Positions 17,409 to 26,818 of a stretch of DNA of 63,856 bases are shown here, one piece after another. The first letter of the stretch is position 1. Every line of letters starts with the position of its first letter. The stretch is from assembly GCA_011389935.1 (NCBI GenBank), contig JAABTJ010000017.1:1-63856 (forward strand), in the 5' to 3' direction. The position numbers were made by a program, and so were the translations under genes. This stretch comes from Desulfobacteraceae bacterium. Lineage in GTDB: Bacteria > Desulfobacterota > Desulfobacteria > Desulfobacterales > Desulfosalsimonadaceae. Under the pieces are notes generated by a model. That model was given only the letters and a program-made list of their open reading frames with translations. It had not been told where the DNA came from and made no database searches.

Positions 17409-19499
17409 TCAGGCGTTGGAATGGTCTGCGGAAGCGCGTTTTTTTTCAATTTCCGCAACGATGGATTTCGGAACTTCCTTGTATGCGGAGAACTCCATTG
17501 TGAACTGCGCTTTGCCCTGTGTCAGCGAGCGGAGCACGGTGGCATACCCGAACATCTCGGCAAGCGGCACATCGGCCTCGATGGAGGATGTGGCACCCTC
17601 GTCGTGAGAGCCCACGATCATGCCGCGGCGCTGGTTCAAGGACCCCATGACATTGCCGAAATATTCGCCGGGGGTCTCCACCACCACTTTCATCACGGGT
17701 TCGAGCAGGACGGGCCGCGCCTTGGCATAGGCCTGCTGGAAGGCGCCCCTGGCCGCCGCCTGGAAAGCCATTTCCGATGAATCGACGGCATGGGAAGCCC
17801 CGTCGTTTAAAACGACCCGAATTCCGTTGACTGGATACTTCATCCAGGGCCCTTTTTTCATACATTCCGCAAACCCCTTTTCACAGGCCGGTATGTACTG
17901 CGTCGGAATGTTCCCGCCGGTGACCTTGTTGTCAAATTCAAACTCGACATCCGGCTCGGGCTCCATGTATCCGGCGACACGGCCGAATTGTCCGGCGCCG
18001 CCGGTCTGTTTTTTGTGGATGTAGTCGAAGTCGGCCTTTTGGGTGATGGTTTCGCGGTATGCGACCCGGGGTTCGCCGGTAATGATTTCCACGTTGTATT
18101 CCCTGCGCATCCGCTCCAGGTAGATCTCCAGGTGGAGTTCTCCCATGCCGGATATCAGCGTTTCGCCGGTTTCTTCGTTAAAGCTCGTGTTGAATGTCGG
18201 GTCCTCCTTGACAAAACGGTTCAGCGCCTTGGACATGTTTGTCTCTGACTTGTGGTCCTTCGGCTTTATCGCCAGCGATATCACCGGTTCGGGCACATAC
18301 ATCGATGACATGGAAACATTGATGCCCGGCGCCACGAAAGTGTCTCCCGACGCGCAGTCAATGCCGAAGAGCGCACCGATGAAACCGGACGGGATGACCT
18401 CCACGTCTTCCATTTTGCTGGCATGCATCCGTACGATGCGCCCAATCTTGATTTTTTTGCCCGTACGCATGTTGATCATGGTTTCCGACTTGGCGAGCTG
18501 TCCCTGGTATACGCGGATGTAAGTCAATTGACCGTACGGGGTATCTTCAAGCTTGAAGGCCAGGGCAACCAGCGGTGCCGTGGTGTCCGGTTTCAACAGA
18601 ACCTTTGCCTCGTTGTCTTCGATATCCAGGGCATAATTTTCAATGTCGAGCGGGGACGGCAGATAATGGCAGAAACCGTCTAGCAACGGTTGAATCCCCT
18701 TGTTTTTATAAGCGGAGCCCATCATGACCGGCGTCAGGCCGCGCTGGCTCAATCCTTGCCGTATGGCGCTGCGAATGACGGCCTCCTCGATTTCAGACTC
18801 TTCCAGGATGGCCTCCGTGAGTTCGTCCGAAAAAATGGAGACGGCATCGAGCATTTCTTCTCGCGCGCGCCGTGCTTCTTCCATAAGGGAATCCGGAATT
18901 TCGGCCTCCCGGACTTCCTGGCCGAATTCATCCTCGAAGTAAAGCGCTTTCATACTCACCAGGTCCACCACCCCTTCATGGGCGGATTCAAGTCCGATGG
19001 GGATCTGCAGGGCCACCGGGTTGTGACCCAGCTTATCGCGCAACTGGGCGATCACCCGGTTCGGATTGGCGCCGCTCCTGTCGCATTTATTGATAAAAGC
19101 GATGCAGGGTACATTGTACCGCTTCATCTGGATGTCGACGGTAATCGACTGCGACTGAACGCCACCCACGCCGCACAGCACGAGGACGCTGCCGTCCATG
19201 ACCCGGAGCGCCCGTTCGACTTCGATCGTGAAGTCGACGTGGCCGGGGGTGTCGATGATATTGATTTCATGATTTTTCCATGTACAATACGTTGCAGCGG
19301 AGGCAATGGTAATGCCGCGTTCCTTTTCCAGGTCCATGGAATCCATGGTTGCGCCGACCCCGTCTTTTCCCCGGACTTCATGGATTCGGTGAATGCGTTT
19401 GGTCAGAAACAGGATGCGTTCTGTGAGCGTTGTCTTGCCCGAATCGATATGTGCGCTGATACCGATATTGCGGACCTTCATGATTTTGTTAGATGTCAT
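17409..19499 (-). CDS. fusA: Elongation factor G, mitochondrial/spirochaete-like type
   Basis: This 696-residue EF-G has complete domains I-V: the G1 motif [10 protein letters not shown]3 DTPGHVDF and G4 NKCD, then domains IV and V to the C-terminus. The switch I region ([26 protein letters not shown]) and domain I resemble human mitochondrial EF-G1 more than the E. coli protein; notably the P-loop has Ser where E. coli EF-G has Ala. This fits the spdEFG1 group described in spirochaetes, planctomycetes and deltaproteobacteria. It is not beside rpsL-rpsG-tufA here. It heads the unit with the ATPase, mnmA and mtaB. Confidence 0.92.
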   Translation of the reverse strand: MTSNKIMKVRNIGISAHIDSGKTTLTERILFLTKRIHRIHEVRGKDGVGATMDSMDLEKERGITIASAATYCTWKNHEINIIDTPGHVDFTIEVERALRVMDGSVLVLCGVGGVQSQSITVDIQMKRYNVPCIAFINKCDRSGANPNRVIAQLRDKLGHNPVALQIPIGLESAHEGVVDLVSMKALYFEDEFGQEVREAEIPDSLMEEARRAREEMLDAVSIFSDELTEAILEESEIEEAVIRSAIRQGLSQRGLTPVMMGSAYKNKGIQPLLDGFCHYLPSPLDIENYALDIEDNEAKVLLKPDTTAPLVALAFKLEDTPYGQLTYIRVYQGQLAKSETMINMRTGKKIKIGRIVRMHASKMEDVEVIPSGFIGALFGIDCASGDTFVAPGINVSMSSMYVPEPVISLAIKPKDHKSETNMSKALNRFVKEDPTFNTSFNEETGETLISGMGELHLEIYLERMRREYNVEIITGEPRVAYRETITQKADFDYIHKKQTGGAGQFGRVAGYMEPEPDVEFEFDNKVTGGNIPTQYIPACEKGFAECMKKGPWMKYPVNGIRVVLNDGASHAVDSSEMAFQAAARGAFQQAYAKARPVLLEPVMKVVVETPGEYFGNVMGSLNQRRGMIVGSHDEGATSSIEADVPLAEMFGYATVLRSLTQGKAQFTMEFSAYKEVPKSIVAEIEKKRASADHSNA

Positions 19500-19582
19500 C
19501 GATTACGGAGCCCTTGCAATGATAATTAATCTGAATGCTGCATTGTTATCGTATAAAGCAAATTGATACGGATTGCGTATCG

Positions 19583-19597
19583 CCGGTTACGAACCGG
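19583..19597 (-). other. Small hairpin in the fusA leader
   Basis: CCGGTT-ACG-AACCGG forms a perfect 6-bp stem with a 3-base loop, between the fusA promoter and start codon. It may affect leader stability or translation. Confidence 0.4.
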
Positions 19598-19647
19598 ATG
19601 GTTTCCGGGTCGGCAAAGGGAAAGTATTTTGTTTTGAAAAATTTTTT

Positions 19648-19677
19648 TTTATAACAAACCAAAACACCTGATGTCAA
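19648..19677 (-). promoter_or_regulatory. Strong sigma-70-type promoter for fusA
   Basis: On the minus strand TTGACA (19677-19672) and TATAAA (19653-19648) are 18 bases apart, with an A/T-rich UP-like stretch just upstream (19680-19690). Transcription would start near 19640, leaving a leader of about 140 bases before fusA. Confidence 0.6.
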
Positions 19678-19692
19678 CATAAAAAATAAAAA

Positions 19693-20136
19693 TCAGAGAT
19701 TCGATCGTACCAGGTGATCCAGGATCAGGCCGAAAAAAACAGCATGATCCGGAGACGAAAACCGCCACCCCATGTGCGTCAGGCAGGATCCGCATACCGC
19801 CACTTGCCACCCGTGCGGAGGAAACCAGGTGAACTCGCTTGTGGGACGTCCTGCGACAGCGCACCCGGCCGCTTTTTGGAAACAGCCGATTTCATAAACA
19901 ATGCCATGGGGGTTGGTAAAGGTATGGTAATGGGCGCCGCTGACCGCAATGCGGTTCGACTCGCTGGTAATGGGAAAGCCGCACTGGCGGCAGAGCAGGT
20001 CGTCTCTGCCGGTTTCATCCGTTTGACTTTTTTCGGTTGCTGCCGTGCCGGTTCCGGCACCGCCGTCATTTTGCGATGGCGTCGGGCGGCGCCTGCAAAC
20101 AAAACGATTTGTACCGGAAACGGTTGATTTCATCAT
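19693..20136 (-). CDS. CULT-domain (cereblon-type thalidomide-binding fold) protein
   Basis: This protein of about 147 residues has a low-complexity N-terminus (1-45) and one CULT domain. Zinc-ligand cysteines are Cys49, Cys52, Cys115 and Cys118. The aromatic cage is Trp104, Trp110 and Trp124 with Phe126, and NPHG (Asn75-His77) precedes it. The spacings 104-110-124-126, and from Asn75 to Trp104 (29), equal those of human cereblon Trp380, Trp386, Trp400, Phe402 and Asn351. Bacterial single-domain homologues such as MsCI4 of Magnetospirillum bind glutarimides and uridine; the natural role is unknown. There is no signal peptide. The start is uncertain (ATG 20136 or 20133, or TTG 20145) and no clear RBS is seen. 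It is divergent from asnB and ends at the fusA promoter. Confidence 0.85.
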   Translation of the reverse strand: MMKSTVSGTNRFVCRRRPTPSQNDGGAGTGTAATEKSQTDETGRDDLLCRQCGFPITSESNRIAVSGAHYHTFTNPHGIVYEIGCFQKAAGCAVAGRPTSEFTWFPPHGWQVAVCGSCLTHMGWRFSSPDHAVFFGLILDHLVRSNL

Positions 20137-20310
20137 GCTTTTCAATTACAGTCATGCCTTTATGGTTTATCATCAAATATAAAGAGAATCCACCGCCTTG
20201 TCAAAACGGCGGAGAACGCAGGAAAGGAAGGCAATGATCTACCCCTTTTGAAGTGATTTTCTGTTTTAAAGCCTGAAACGAACGCCTGAAACCAACCATC
20301 GATTTTTCCT

Positions 20311-22221
20311 ATGTGCGGCATATACGGTATCATATCCAGACACCTGGACGAAAACGCATTGCACCGGCGCCTGGTGCAAATGGGCGGGCTCCAGTACCAC
20401 AGGGGGCCGGACGGACAGGAAGAATCGGTTTTTGCATCCGAAGCCCCGGACGGGAAGGTTTTTGTCGGAATGGGGCTGGCAAGGCTTGCCATCCTGGACC
20501 TGGTCACCGGAATGCAGCCCATACGCAGCCGCGCCGATGGCACTACCATTGTTTGCAACGGGCAGATTTACAATTATATCGAACTTCGCCCCATGGTATC
20601 GGACTGCGATTTCGTATCCCGGGGGGACATCGAGGTGGCTCTTCATTTGTACAGAAAAAACGGAATCGGTTTTCTTGACCGGTTAAACGGCATGTACGGC
20701 GGGGCGATTTATGATCCATTGCAAAAAAAGCTGATCCTGTTCCGGGACCGATTCGGCATCAAGCCCCTGTATTATGCCCATAATGAGGAAGGGTTCGCGT
20801 TCGCATCCGAAATAAAGCCCCTGTTCGCGGCGTTGAACATGAAACCGGCGGTTAACCGCGACAAGCTTCATACCTATTTCACCTATCGCTACGTACCCGG
20901 GAGCAGAACCCTGTTTGAAAAGGTGATGCGGGTGCCGCCGGGGTCTTATCTGGTGTACGATCTGGCGTCGGGAACCCATGAAATTCATCGGTACTGGAAC
21001 TATCGCCCGGATGAAGGCCATTGGCATACGACGCTGCCGGATGCGGCGGAGCGGTTTCATGAATTGATCAGCGATGCCGTGAAAATCCGGCTGCGCTCGG
21101 ATGTCGAGCTGGGAAGCTTTATCAGCGGCGGCATTGATTCGTCAGCCGTATCTTCCATTGCAGCGGCTGCCGAGCAGTCTCTCCGGTTGTATACCATTTC
21201 GTTTTCAGAAAAAAAATATGACGAGCTTCCGTATGTAAAGCACCTCTTGACAGCCATGAATCACCGGTTCAGCCGGTCCAGGCTGACCCATGCGACCTGC
21301 GGCAGGGAAATGCTGAACGGTCTGCCGGAAATTGTCGGCGCCGTAGAGGAGCCCATCTCCCTGGGGACCATGCTTCCCACCAACCAGCTCTGCGAGCTGG
21401 CTGCAAGGGACGTCAAGGCTGTATTGACAGGGGAGGGGGCGGATGAACTTTTTGCCGGGTACCGCAAATTCATGGTCGAAGCGGCCGCTGCCGGTTTTAC
21501 CGATTTTACCCCCACACAGCGCACCAGGCTTCTTTATGAATTTCCGGAACTGCGCAGGGTGCTGGATGCGTCCGTCGGACAACAAGACCCGGGATGGCGA
21601 TATATCCAGTCCGAGGCCCTGTTTTCGCAGGAGGAATTGAACCGGATGCTTGGCTTTGGGCCGGACTCGCCCCTTTTTGAAGAGGAAGCGCGCCCCCTGC
21701 TTTTCGGGAACGAGCACCCGGTCAACACGGCCATTGCCTATGAAACGAGGTTTCGCCTGCCGGATTACGTCGTGCTGCGCCTGGACAAGCTTTCCATGCG
21801 CCACTCCCTTGAAACGCGCACCCCCCTGCTTGACTATCGCCTGGCGGAATTTGCCGCTTCCCTGCCAATATCCATGAAAACCAACCTGTCCATGAACCGG
21901 GAAAAATTCATCTGCAGCTATTCCTATCTCAAGTACAAAATCCTTGATCCGGTTTCCGCGTTCCGGAGGAAGCAGCCGTTTACGTTCCCCATGGCAGACT
22001 GGCTTTCGGACAAAAAGGGTTTGCCGGATTTCATACAAGATATTATGTTCGGTAACAGCGTGGCCGATCAGAACATACTGGACCCCGATGCGGTCGCTGC
22101 ACTGGCAAAAAGCGTGACAGGGGAAGGCGTGGGGCCGCATACCCTTGTTTCATCGGCGGACCGGCTTTTTTCGGTGATCGTCTTCACTCTGTGGGTCGAA
22201 CAGATGCGAAAACAACCCTGA
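20311..22221 (+). CDS. asnB: Glutamine-hydrolysing asparagine synthase
   Basis: This 636-residue amidotransferase has the class-II glutaminase domain with N-terminal nucleophile Cys2 (MCGIYGI), RGPDG and NGQIYN. Its synthetase domain has the ATP-pyrophosphatase loop SGGIDSS (residue about 272) and TGEGADELFAGY. It converts Asp, Gln and ATP to Asn. The start is fixed by Cys2 although the RBS is weak. The TTG-started GCS2-like gene follows after 12 bases, so these are likely cotranscribed. Asparagine-synthase homologues also make amides in natural products. The neighbouring thiol-type genes leave that option open. Confidence 0.9.
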   Translation: MCGIYGIISRHLDENALHRRLVQMGGLQYHRGPDGQEESVFASEAPDGKVFVGMGLARLAILDLVTGMQPIRSRADGTTIVCNGQIYNYIELRPMVSDCDFVSRGDIEVALHLYRKNGIGFLDRLNGMYGGAIYDPLQKKLILFRDRFGIKPLYYAHNEEGFAFASEIKPLFAALNMKPAVNRDKLHTYFTYRYVPGSRTLFEKVMRVPPGSYLVYDLASGTHEIHRYWNYRPDEGHWHTTLPDAAERFHELISDAVKIRLRSDVELGSFISGGIDSSAVSSIAAAAEQSLRLYTISFSEKKYDELPYVKHLLTAMNHRFSRSRLTHATCGREMLNGLPEIVGAVEEPISLGTMLPTNQLCELAARDVKAVLTGEGADELFAGYRKFMVEAAAAGFTDFTPTQRTRLLYEFPELRRVLDASVGQQDPGWRYIQSEALFSQEELNRMLGFGPDSPLFEEEARPLLFGNEHPVNTAIAYETRFRLPDYVVLRLDKLSMRHSLETRTPLLDYRLAEFAASLPISMKTNLSMNREKFICSYSYLKYKILDPVSAFRRKQPFTFPMADWLSDKKGLPDFIQDIMFGNSVADQNILDPDAVAALAKSVTGEGVGPHTLVSSADRLFSVIVFTLWVEQMRKQP

Positions 22222-22233
22222 ACAGGAGACCTA

Positions 22234-23160
22234 TTGAATCCACACAGCCATGAACCGAGCCTTGCGGAAACGTTCTGCCGCCATTACCTGGAGACATTGT
22301 CCCGGCATCTGCCCAAAAAGCATAGAACGTATGGCTTTGAATATGAGTTTCTGCCCGGGCAGATGCTTGGTGTTGCGGATATGGTCCGCATAGATATGCT
22401 GCTGGAAAAGATGGGCGGGGAAAAAATCGCCGGCGACCGATTGTTTGAAAATGGCATGCGGGTGACTTTTGAACCCGGGGGGCAGATCGAGTACTGCAGT
22501 CCGCCCGTGCTGGCCGACGACCATGAAAAAATAGATATTTTTCTTGCGTTCATCTCGCATGTAAACGATGAGATCCACCAGCGCCTGGGGATACACTACA
22601 AGGCGGTGGGGTATATTCCCGGAAGAGCCAACTTTCCCCTGTGCCTGCGTTCCGCCAGGTATCTGCAGCTGCACAAACGGCTTTCCAAAAGCGGCTCGCG
22701 GGGGCATGAAATGATGAAGGGGACCGCATCCATTCATCTGCATGTTTCCATAAGCCGGCTGGAGGAAATGCTTCCCCTGTTTTATTTTTTCTGCGACCTT
22801 GCCGGAAGCGGCGCCTTCGGCATGTCGGAGGCGCGCAGGGATATATGGCGGCATACCGACCCCAGCCGATGCGGTGAACCCCCTTGCTGCACGGAAAACC
22901 TTTCTTCGCCGGAGCAGCTGATTGACCGGCTGATCCGGTATGCGCTTCAGGTCGTTGTGCTTGGCGAGCAGGTCCCTTTTGAAAAGGCATCGGATCGGTC
23001 CTTTTCCGCTTTTTTGTACCATATGACCACGATTTTCACCGATGTACGGTTTAACCTCAAAGGGCCCACGCTTGAACTCAGAACATTGGACAGCATGCCC
23101 CCTGGGCGTTTCAGGGAAAAATGGCTGGCGTTTGTCGAACTGGCGAAAGCGGTAAAATAA
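22234..23160 (+). CDS. GCS2-superfamily carboxylate-amine ligase (glutamate-cysteine ligase-like)
   Basis: This 308-residue protein has the signatures of the GCS2 family: an early acidic strand YGFEYEF, FEPGGQIEYCSPP (the ATP/Glu-binding EPGGQ segment), SIHLHVSI and TLELRTLDSMP. Family members ligate glutamate to cysteine or other amines (plant GCL, EgtA, YbdK). The substrate is not decidable here. TTG at 22234 is the start because AGGAG lies five bases upstream, directly after asnB. A glutaredoxin gene follows after 19 bases. This favours synthesis of glutathione or a related thiol, but no glutathione synthetase is present. Confidence 0.75.
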   Translation: MNPHSHEPSLAETFCRHYLETLSRHLPKKHRTYGFEYEFLPGQMLGVADMVRIDMLLEKMGGEKIAGDRLFENGMRVTFEPGGQIEYCSPPVLADDHEKIDIFLAFISHVNDEIHQRLGIHYKAVGYIPGRANFPLCLRSARYLQLHKRLSKSGSRGHEMMKGTASIHLHVSISRLEEMLPLFYFFCDLAGSGAFGMSEARRDIWRHTDPSRCGEPPCCTENLSSPEQLIDRLIRYALQVVVLGEQVPFEKASDRSFSAFLYHMTTIFTDVRFNLKGPTLELRTLDSMPPGRFREKWLAFVELAKAVK

Positions 23161-23179
23161 CCAATCAGGAGGAGATGAC

Positions 23180-23440
23180 ATGGCAACTATCGAGATATAC
23201 ACGACCCTTGCCTGCCCGTATTGCACGGGCGCCAAAGATCTGCTGACCCGAAAAGGGGTTTCCTTTTCAGAAATCCGCATTGAAGGAAATCCGGATATGA
23301 TGGCCGAGGCGAAAAAAAGAAGCGGTGGGAGAATGACCGTGCCGCAGATTTTTATTGATAACGAGCATGTAGGCGGTTATGATGAACTGCGCGCACTGGA
23401 TCGCGAGGGGAAGCTGGACCGGATGCTTGGCGTTGCATAG
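23180..23440 (+). CDS. grxC: Glutaredoxin
   Basis: This 86-residue thioredoxin-fold protein has the dithiol active site CPYC (Cys12 and Cys15), the cis-proline TVPQIFI and the GGYDEL glutathione-binding segment, as in class-I Grx3. It reduces disulfides or mixed disulfides using glutathione-type thiols. A strong AGGAGGAG RBS precedes it. Its place after a GCS2-like ligase suggests that both belong to one low-molecular-weight thiol system. Confidence 0.9.
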   Translation: MATIEIYTTLACPYCTGAKDLLTRKGVSFSEIRIEGNPDMMAEAKKRSGGRMTVPQIFIDNEHVGGYDELRALDREGKLDRMLGVA

Positions 23441-23543
23441 CGGACAGACAAAAACCGGCTGCCTGCCATATTTGTCCGCGCTTGCGGCTGTTGAGCAGAG
23501 ATTCCGGGTACTGTGGATGTTGAATATTATTTTTGGAGGTCTG

Positions 23544-23900
23544 ATGCACGGGGTAAAAAACAAGCGAAAAAATACCCGTTCCGCCGTTTGGGAGGATATC
23601 ACCGCCACACTGGAGGTGGACGACCCGTTTGACCCGAGGGGGCGAACAAGGCTGACAGTCAAAGGAAGGGTAAAGGATATCGGCGCCGAAGGGATGTTTT
23701 TCATTTCAAGCGAGAACATCCCTGTCGATGCGAAAGCGGAAATTGTCATTGATTTCAATCCCGGACAACCCGGTGCATGGACGGTGGCGGCGAAGGGGAA
23801 AACCGTAAGAAAAGCACCGGAAGGGGTAGGGATTCGCTTTTCCTCGATTGATTTGAGAAAAATGCAAAGATGTATCATGGAGCGGATGAATCATTCCTGA
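23544..23900 (+). CDS. PilZ-type domain protein
   Basis: This 118-residue soluble protein has the beta-barrel layout of PilZ domains: a short basic N-terminus (KNKRKNTRSAVW), then VKGRVKDIGAEGMFF and a long strand series ending GVGIRFSSID. Classical PilZ domains bind cyclic di-GMP through RxxxR and D/NxSxxG. Here DIGAEGMFF occupies the second motif and the basic N-terminus the first, so c-di-GMP binding is possible but not certain. The ATG at 23544, with GGAGG four bases upstream, is the start. The 273-bp gap 23901-24173 that follows shows nothing I can identify. Confidence 0.7.
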   Translation: MHGVKNKRKNTRSAVWEDITATLEVDDPFDPRGRTRLTVKGRVKDIGAEGMFFISSENIPVDAKAEIVIDFNPGQPGAWTVAAKGKTVRKAPEGVGIRFSSIDLRKMQRCIMERMNHS

Positions 23901-24173
23901 AAACACGACGGGGGGATGTCACCGGTTTTTTCGGCGGTACGTGTCGATGGATACCAGAACGACAAAGGGAAACGTGGTGAAAAATTCAAAAACAAAGCCG
24001 ATTGTCACAAGGATATATACAAACGGGAGTTTTACCAGGTAAAAATACAATATTTTGAACATGTTTTCCGGCAGCGCAGCCATTTTTACAAATCTCCGGG
24101 AATGAACAGATAATTGGGCGCGTTATTCGCTCCTGCAAGGGCGAGTAGCATGCTCCGCATTTCTTTTCAATCA

Positions 24174-26363
24174 TTAATCCAGCACTTTTCTCAGGGCCAC
24201 TGCCAGATCGCTTTTGCCAATGGGTTTTTGGAGCAGGGCATTGATTCTGGCTTTTGCGGCTTTTTCCCGGGTCGCATTGTCATTGTAGCCGGTACACAGG
24301 ATAACCGGCATGTCCGGGCGCAGCCCGCGTATTTTTTCTGCAAGTTCCAGCCCCGTCATATCCGGCATGGTCTGGTCGGTAAGGAGCAAATCGAAGATTT
24401 CGGGCCGGCGGCCGAACAATTCAAAGGCCTTGATGCTGCCGGTTATGGCGGTGACATGATAGCCCAGGCTTTCGAGCACCTGATGCTGAAGGTCAACGAT
24501 CCTTTGCTCGTCGTCTACCAGCAGTATCCGCTCGCTTCCCGTTGGCGCCGGCGTTGGAAAAAAATCCTCATCAAGTTCGTCATCGGATTCGTCGGCAACA
24601 GGAAGGTAGACATCAAAACGGCTTCCCTTGCCGGGTTCACTGGCGACAAGGATCGCCCCTGCCGCGTTTTTGATGATGCCGTAGCTGACCGAAAGGCCAA
24701 GGCCGGTCCCTTTTTCCCTCGACTTGGTTGTAAAATACGGCTCGAAAATTTTTTCCGCCAGATCCGGTTCAATGCCGCATCCGGTATCCGAAACGGACAG
24801 GTGGATATAGGGGCCGGGGGTAACCCTGCCGTAGGCGGGGCTGGGTTCGCCGGCCACCTCGATTTCCTCCAAACAGACATGCATCTGACCGGTTTTGCAG
24901 TCTTCCATTGCCTGGTAGGCATTGGTGCAAAGGTTCATGATTACCTGGTGGATGCGTGAAGGCGAAATCAGTACTTTTCCCGTTTCTTTGCGGATGTCGT
25001 GGCGAATCTCGATGTTGGAGGGGACCGTGGTCTGAAGCAGTTTCAGGGTTTCTCCGATGACCGGCTGGATGAGAACCGGCAGGAGGTTCTGCTCCCCGGA
25101 ATGCCGGCTGAAGTTGAGAATCTGCGCGATCAAATCCCGGGCCCGGTTGGCTGAATGTAAGACTTTTTCAAGGTTTTCATAGGTTTTGCTGCACAAGGGC
25201 GTCCCCTTCATGGCAAGTTCGGTATACCCGATGATGGGGAAAAGGATATTGTTGAAATCGTGAGCGATTCCCCCGGCCAGGGTCCCGATGGATTCCATTT
25301 TTTGGGCCTGGTGCAACTGCTCTTCAAGTGCCCTGCCTTTTTTCTGTGCTGCGATTCGCTCTGTTACATCCCTCAGGATCCCCTGGAAGCCTGTAGGATT
25401 GCCCTGTTCATCCCTGCGCAGGGTGATGGATGTTTCAACGAAGAAGGAGGCGCCGTCTTTGCGAACCATTTTCCAGTCAAACGTTTTTATGGGTTTTCCG
25501 GTCCTGTAGACGTAATTGAACGTTTCAAAGAGGACTTTCTGGTAATCCTCGTGAACAATGTCTTTGTAGCTCCTGCCGTAAAGCTCGTCGCAGGAGCATC
25601 CCAGCAGCCGGCAAAACTGGGTGTTGAAAAACCGGTAATTCCCTTTGAGGTCAACCTCGTAGTATCCGTCTTCAATGGAATCGAGGATATCGCGATATTT
25701 TCTTTCGCTTTCCCGGAGCGCTTTTCTGGCCTCCATACGCTCGGTAATGTTCCTGGAAATTCCCCGCACGCCCACGGCCCTTCCGCTCTCTTCACGGATA
25801 ACAGAGGCCATGTATTCGAGGACCAGGGGCTCCCCGTGCCGGTTGACCACGTTGATATACCCGCTGTCAAAGTCTTTTTCCCGGATGCGTGCAAGATATC
25901 CCCTGACTTCGCCCTTGTAGGGCTCTGGAACGATATCCTGAATATTCATCCGTTTGATATCGTTTTTGGTGTAATCGGATTCTTTCTGGTAGGCAGGATT
26001 ATAATCCAGGATGTTGCCGTCCATATCGTGAAAAAATAGGTAGTCGTTAAAGTGTTTCATGATATCGCCCATGAATTTTTCATTTTCGCGGGCGACTTTC
26101 AGGTCGTCATGGTATTTGCGTAGTTTTTTTTCCAACTCCGTTGTTTTTCGACGAAATCTCGCCATTACCGACCCGCCGGCGATAGCGAAAAGGATAATCG
26201 ACGCAAATAGCAGCAATTGGAGGTTCCAGCCCTGCGGACCCAAAATGGCGGCATAACCGACGTGGAAATGCGTTTCAAGAATGTTTTCGGGGAAATTCAT
26301 TGCGTGCGTGTAGGCAGGATTGCATGCAAATAGTATTGCCGACGTTCCTGCACGATGTTTCAT
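24174..26363 (-). CDS. Hybrid sensor histidine kinase with two PAS domains and receiver
   Basis: This 729-residue membrane protein has one clear membrane helix (residues about 45-68) after a short exported N-terminus, then PAS domain 1 (about 95-215), PAS domain 2 (about 220-345), a HisKA segment with phospho-acceptor His368 (GGIAHDFNN), a HATPase domain with CTNAYQAM, DTGCGI and GTGLGLS, and a C-terminal receiver with Asp663 (LLTDQTMPD). It should phosphorylate itself and its receiver; no output domain or partner regulator is adjacent. The start at 26363 is uncertain because no clear RBS is seen (Met22 is an alternative). Confidence 0.88.
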   Translation of the reverse strand: MKHRAGTSAILFACNPAYTHAMNFPENILETHFHVGYAAILGPQGWNLQLLLFASIILFAIAGGSVMARFRRKTTELEKKLRKYHDDLKVARENEKFMGDIMKHFNDYLFFHDMDGNILDYNPAYQKESDYTKNDIKRMNIQDIVPEPYKGEVRGYLARIREKDFDSGYINVVNRHGEPLVLEYMASVIREESGRAVGVRGISRNITERMEARKALRESERKYRDILDSIEDGYYEVDLKGNYRFFNTQFCRLLGCSCDELYGRSYKDIVHEDYQKVLFETFNYVYRTGKPIKTFDWKMVRKDGASFFVETSITLRRDEQGNPTGFQGILRDVTERIAAQKKGRALEEQLHQAQKMESIGTLAGGIAHDFNNILFPIIGYTELAMKGTPLCSKTYENLEKVLHSANRARDLIAQILNFSRHSGEQNLLPVLIQPVIGETLKLLQTTVPSNIEIRHDIRKETGKVLISPSRIHQVIMNLCTNAYQAMEDCKTGQMHVCLEEIEVAGEPSPAYGRVTPGPYIHLSVSDTGCGIEPDLAEKIFEPYFTTKSREKGTGLGLSVSYGIIKNAAGAILVASEPGKGSRFDVYLPVADESDDELDEDFFPTPAPTGSERILLVDDEQRIVDLQHQVLESLGYHVTAITGSIKAFELFGRRPEIFDLLLTDQTMPDMTGLELAEKIRGLRPDMPVILCTGYNDNATREKAAKARINALLQKPIGKSDLAVALRKVLD

Positions 26364-26473
26364 GGGCGTACCGGTAGATATGAGGACAATGGTTGGACAT
26401 AGAGGTAAGAATTAGTTTTCATTGAAACGACATACTTGCAGAAAACATCGTACTTGTCAAAGAAATAATTCCC

Positions 26474-26586
26474 AATTCTTTGCATTGATCAACAAACATA
26501 ATGATCAGGATGATTCCGTAGGGGTGCCCCTACGGGACCATATTTACAGGAAATATTTTTCGTATCTATGCAGAAATGCAACAACT
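26474..26586 (+). repeat. Family B repeat, copy B4
   Basis: The left end AATTCTTTGCATT is identical to B1. The large stem is shortened to CCGTAGGGG/CCCCTACGG (26517-26535), and the small hairpin has changed to ATATTT/AAATAT, a paired change relative to B1 (ATATTC/GAATAT). The right end is degenerate. The rest of the 26364-26761 gap holds an ATTTTGAGATAGGTT motif (26675-26688) and no gene. Confidence 0.7.
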
Positions 26587-26761
26587 CGTATTGAATTGCC
26601 CCGCTTGGTTCTACCCTTACCAAACGATGCTGCCAACAAAATTGATTCATCCCGGCAATTCCTGGATAAATCAATTTTGAGATAGGTTATAGTCGGTTAT
26701 CGGTGGACTGTTGGCGGTGGTCGGTAAGGCCAGGGCAAGGGAAGGGGATCTAATGATGTCA

Positions 26762-26811
26762 AACAAGGAGGGGGGCTATCCGCGGCCGGATAGTCCCCCT
26801 CCTTGTTTTTT
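26762..26811. terminator. Long stem-loop terminator between tRNA-Leu and histidine kinase
   Basis: Arms of 20 bases (26762-26781 and 26788-26807) pair with a single mismatch (G-T in DNA) around a six-base loop, followed by a T-run on the plus strand. It is placed just downstream of tRNA-Leu on the minus strand, where the T-run is short, so it probably works as a barrier in both directions. Confidence 0.75.
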
Positions 26812-26818
26812 GGTTGTA

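Noticed and set aside
23986..24174. Cys-rich 62-residue minus-strand open frame in the PilZ-kinase gap
   Set aside because: No RBS, no recognisable motif, and it overlaps the kinase stop.
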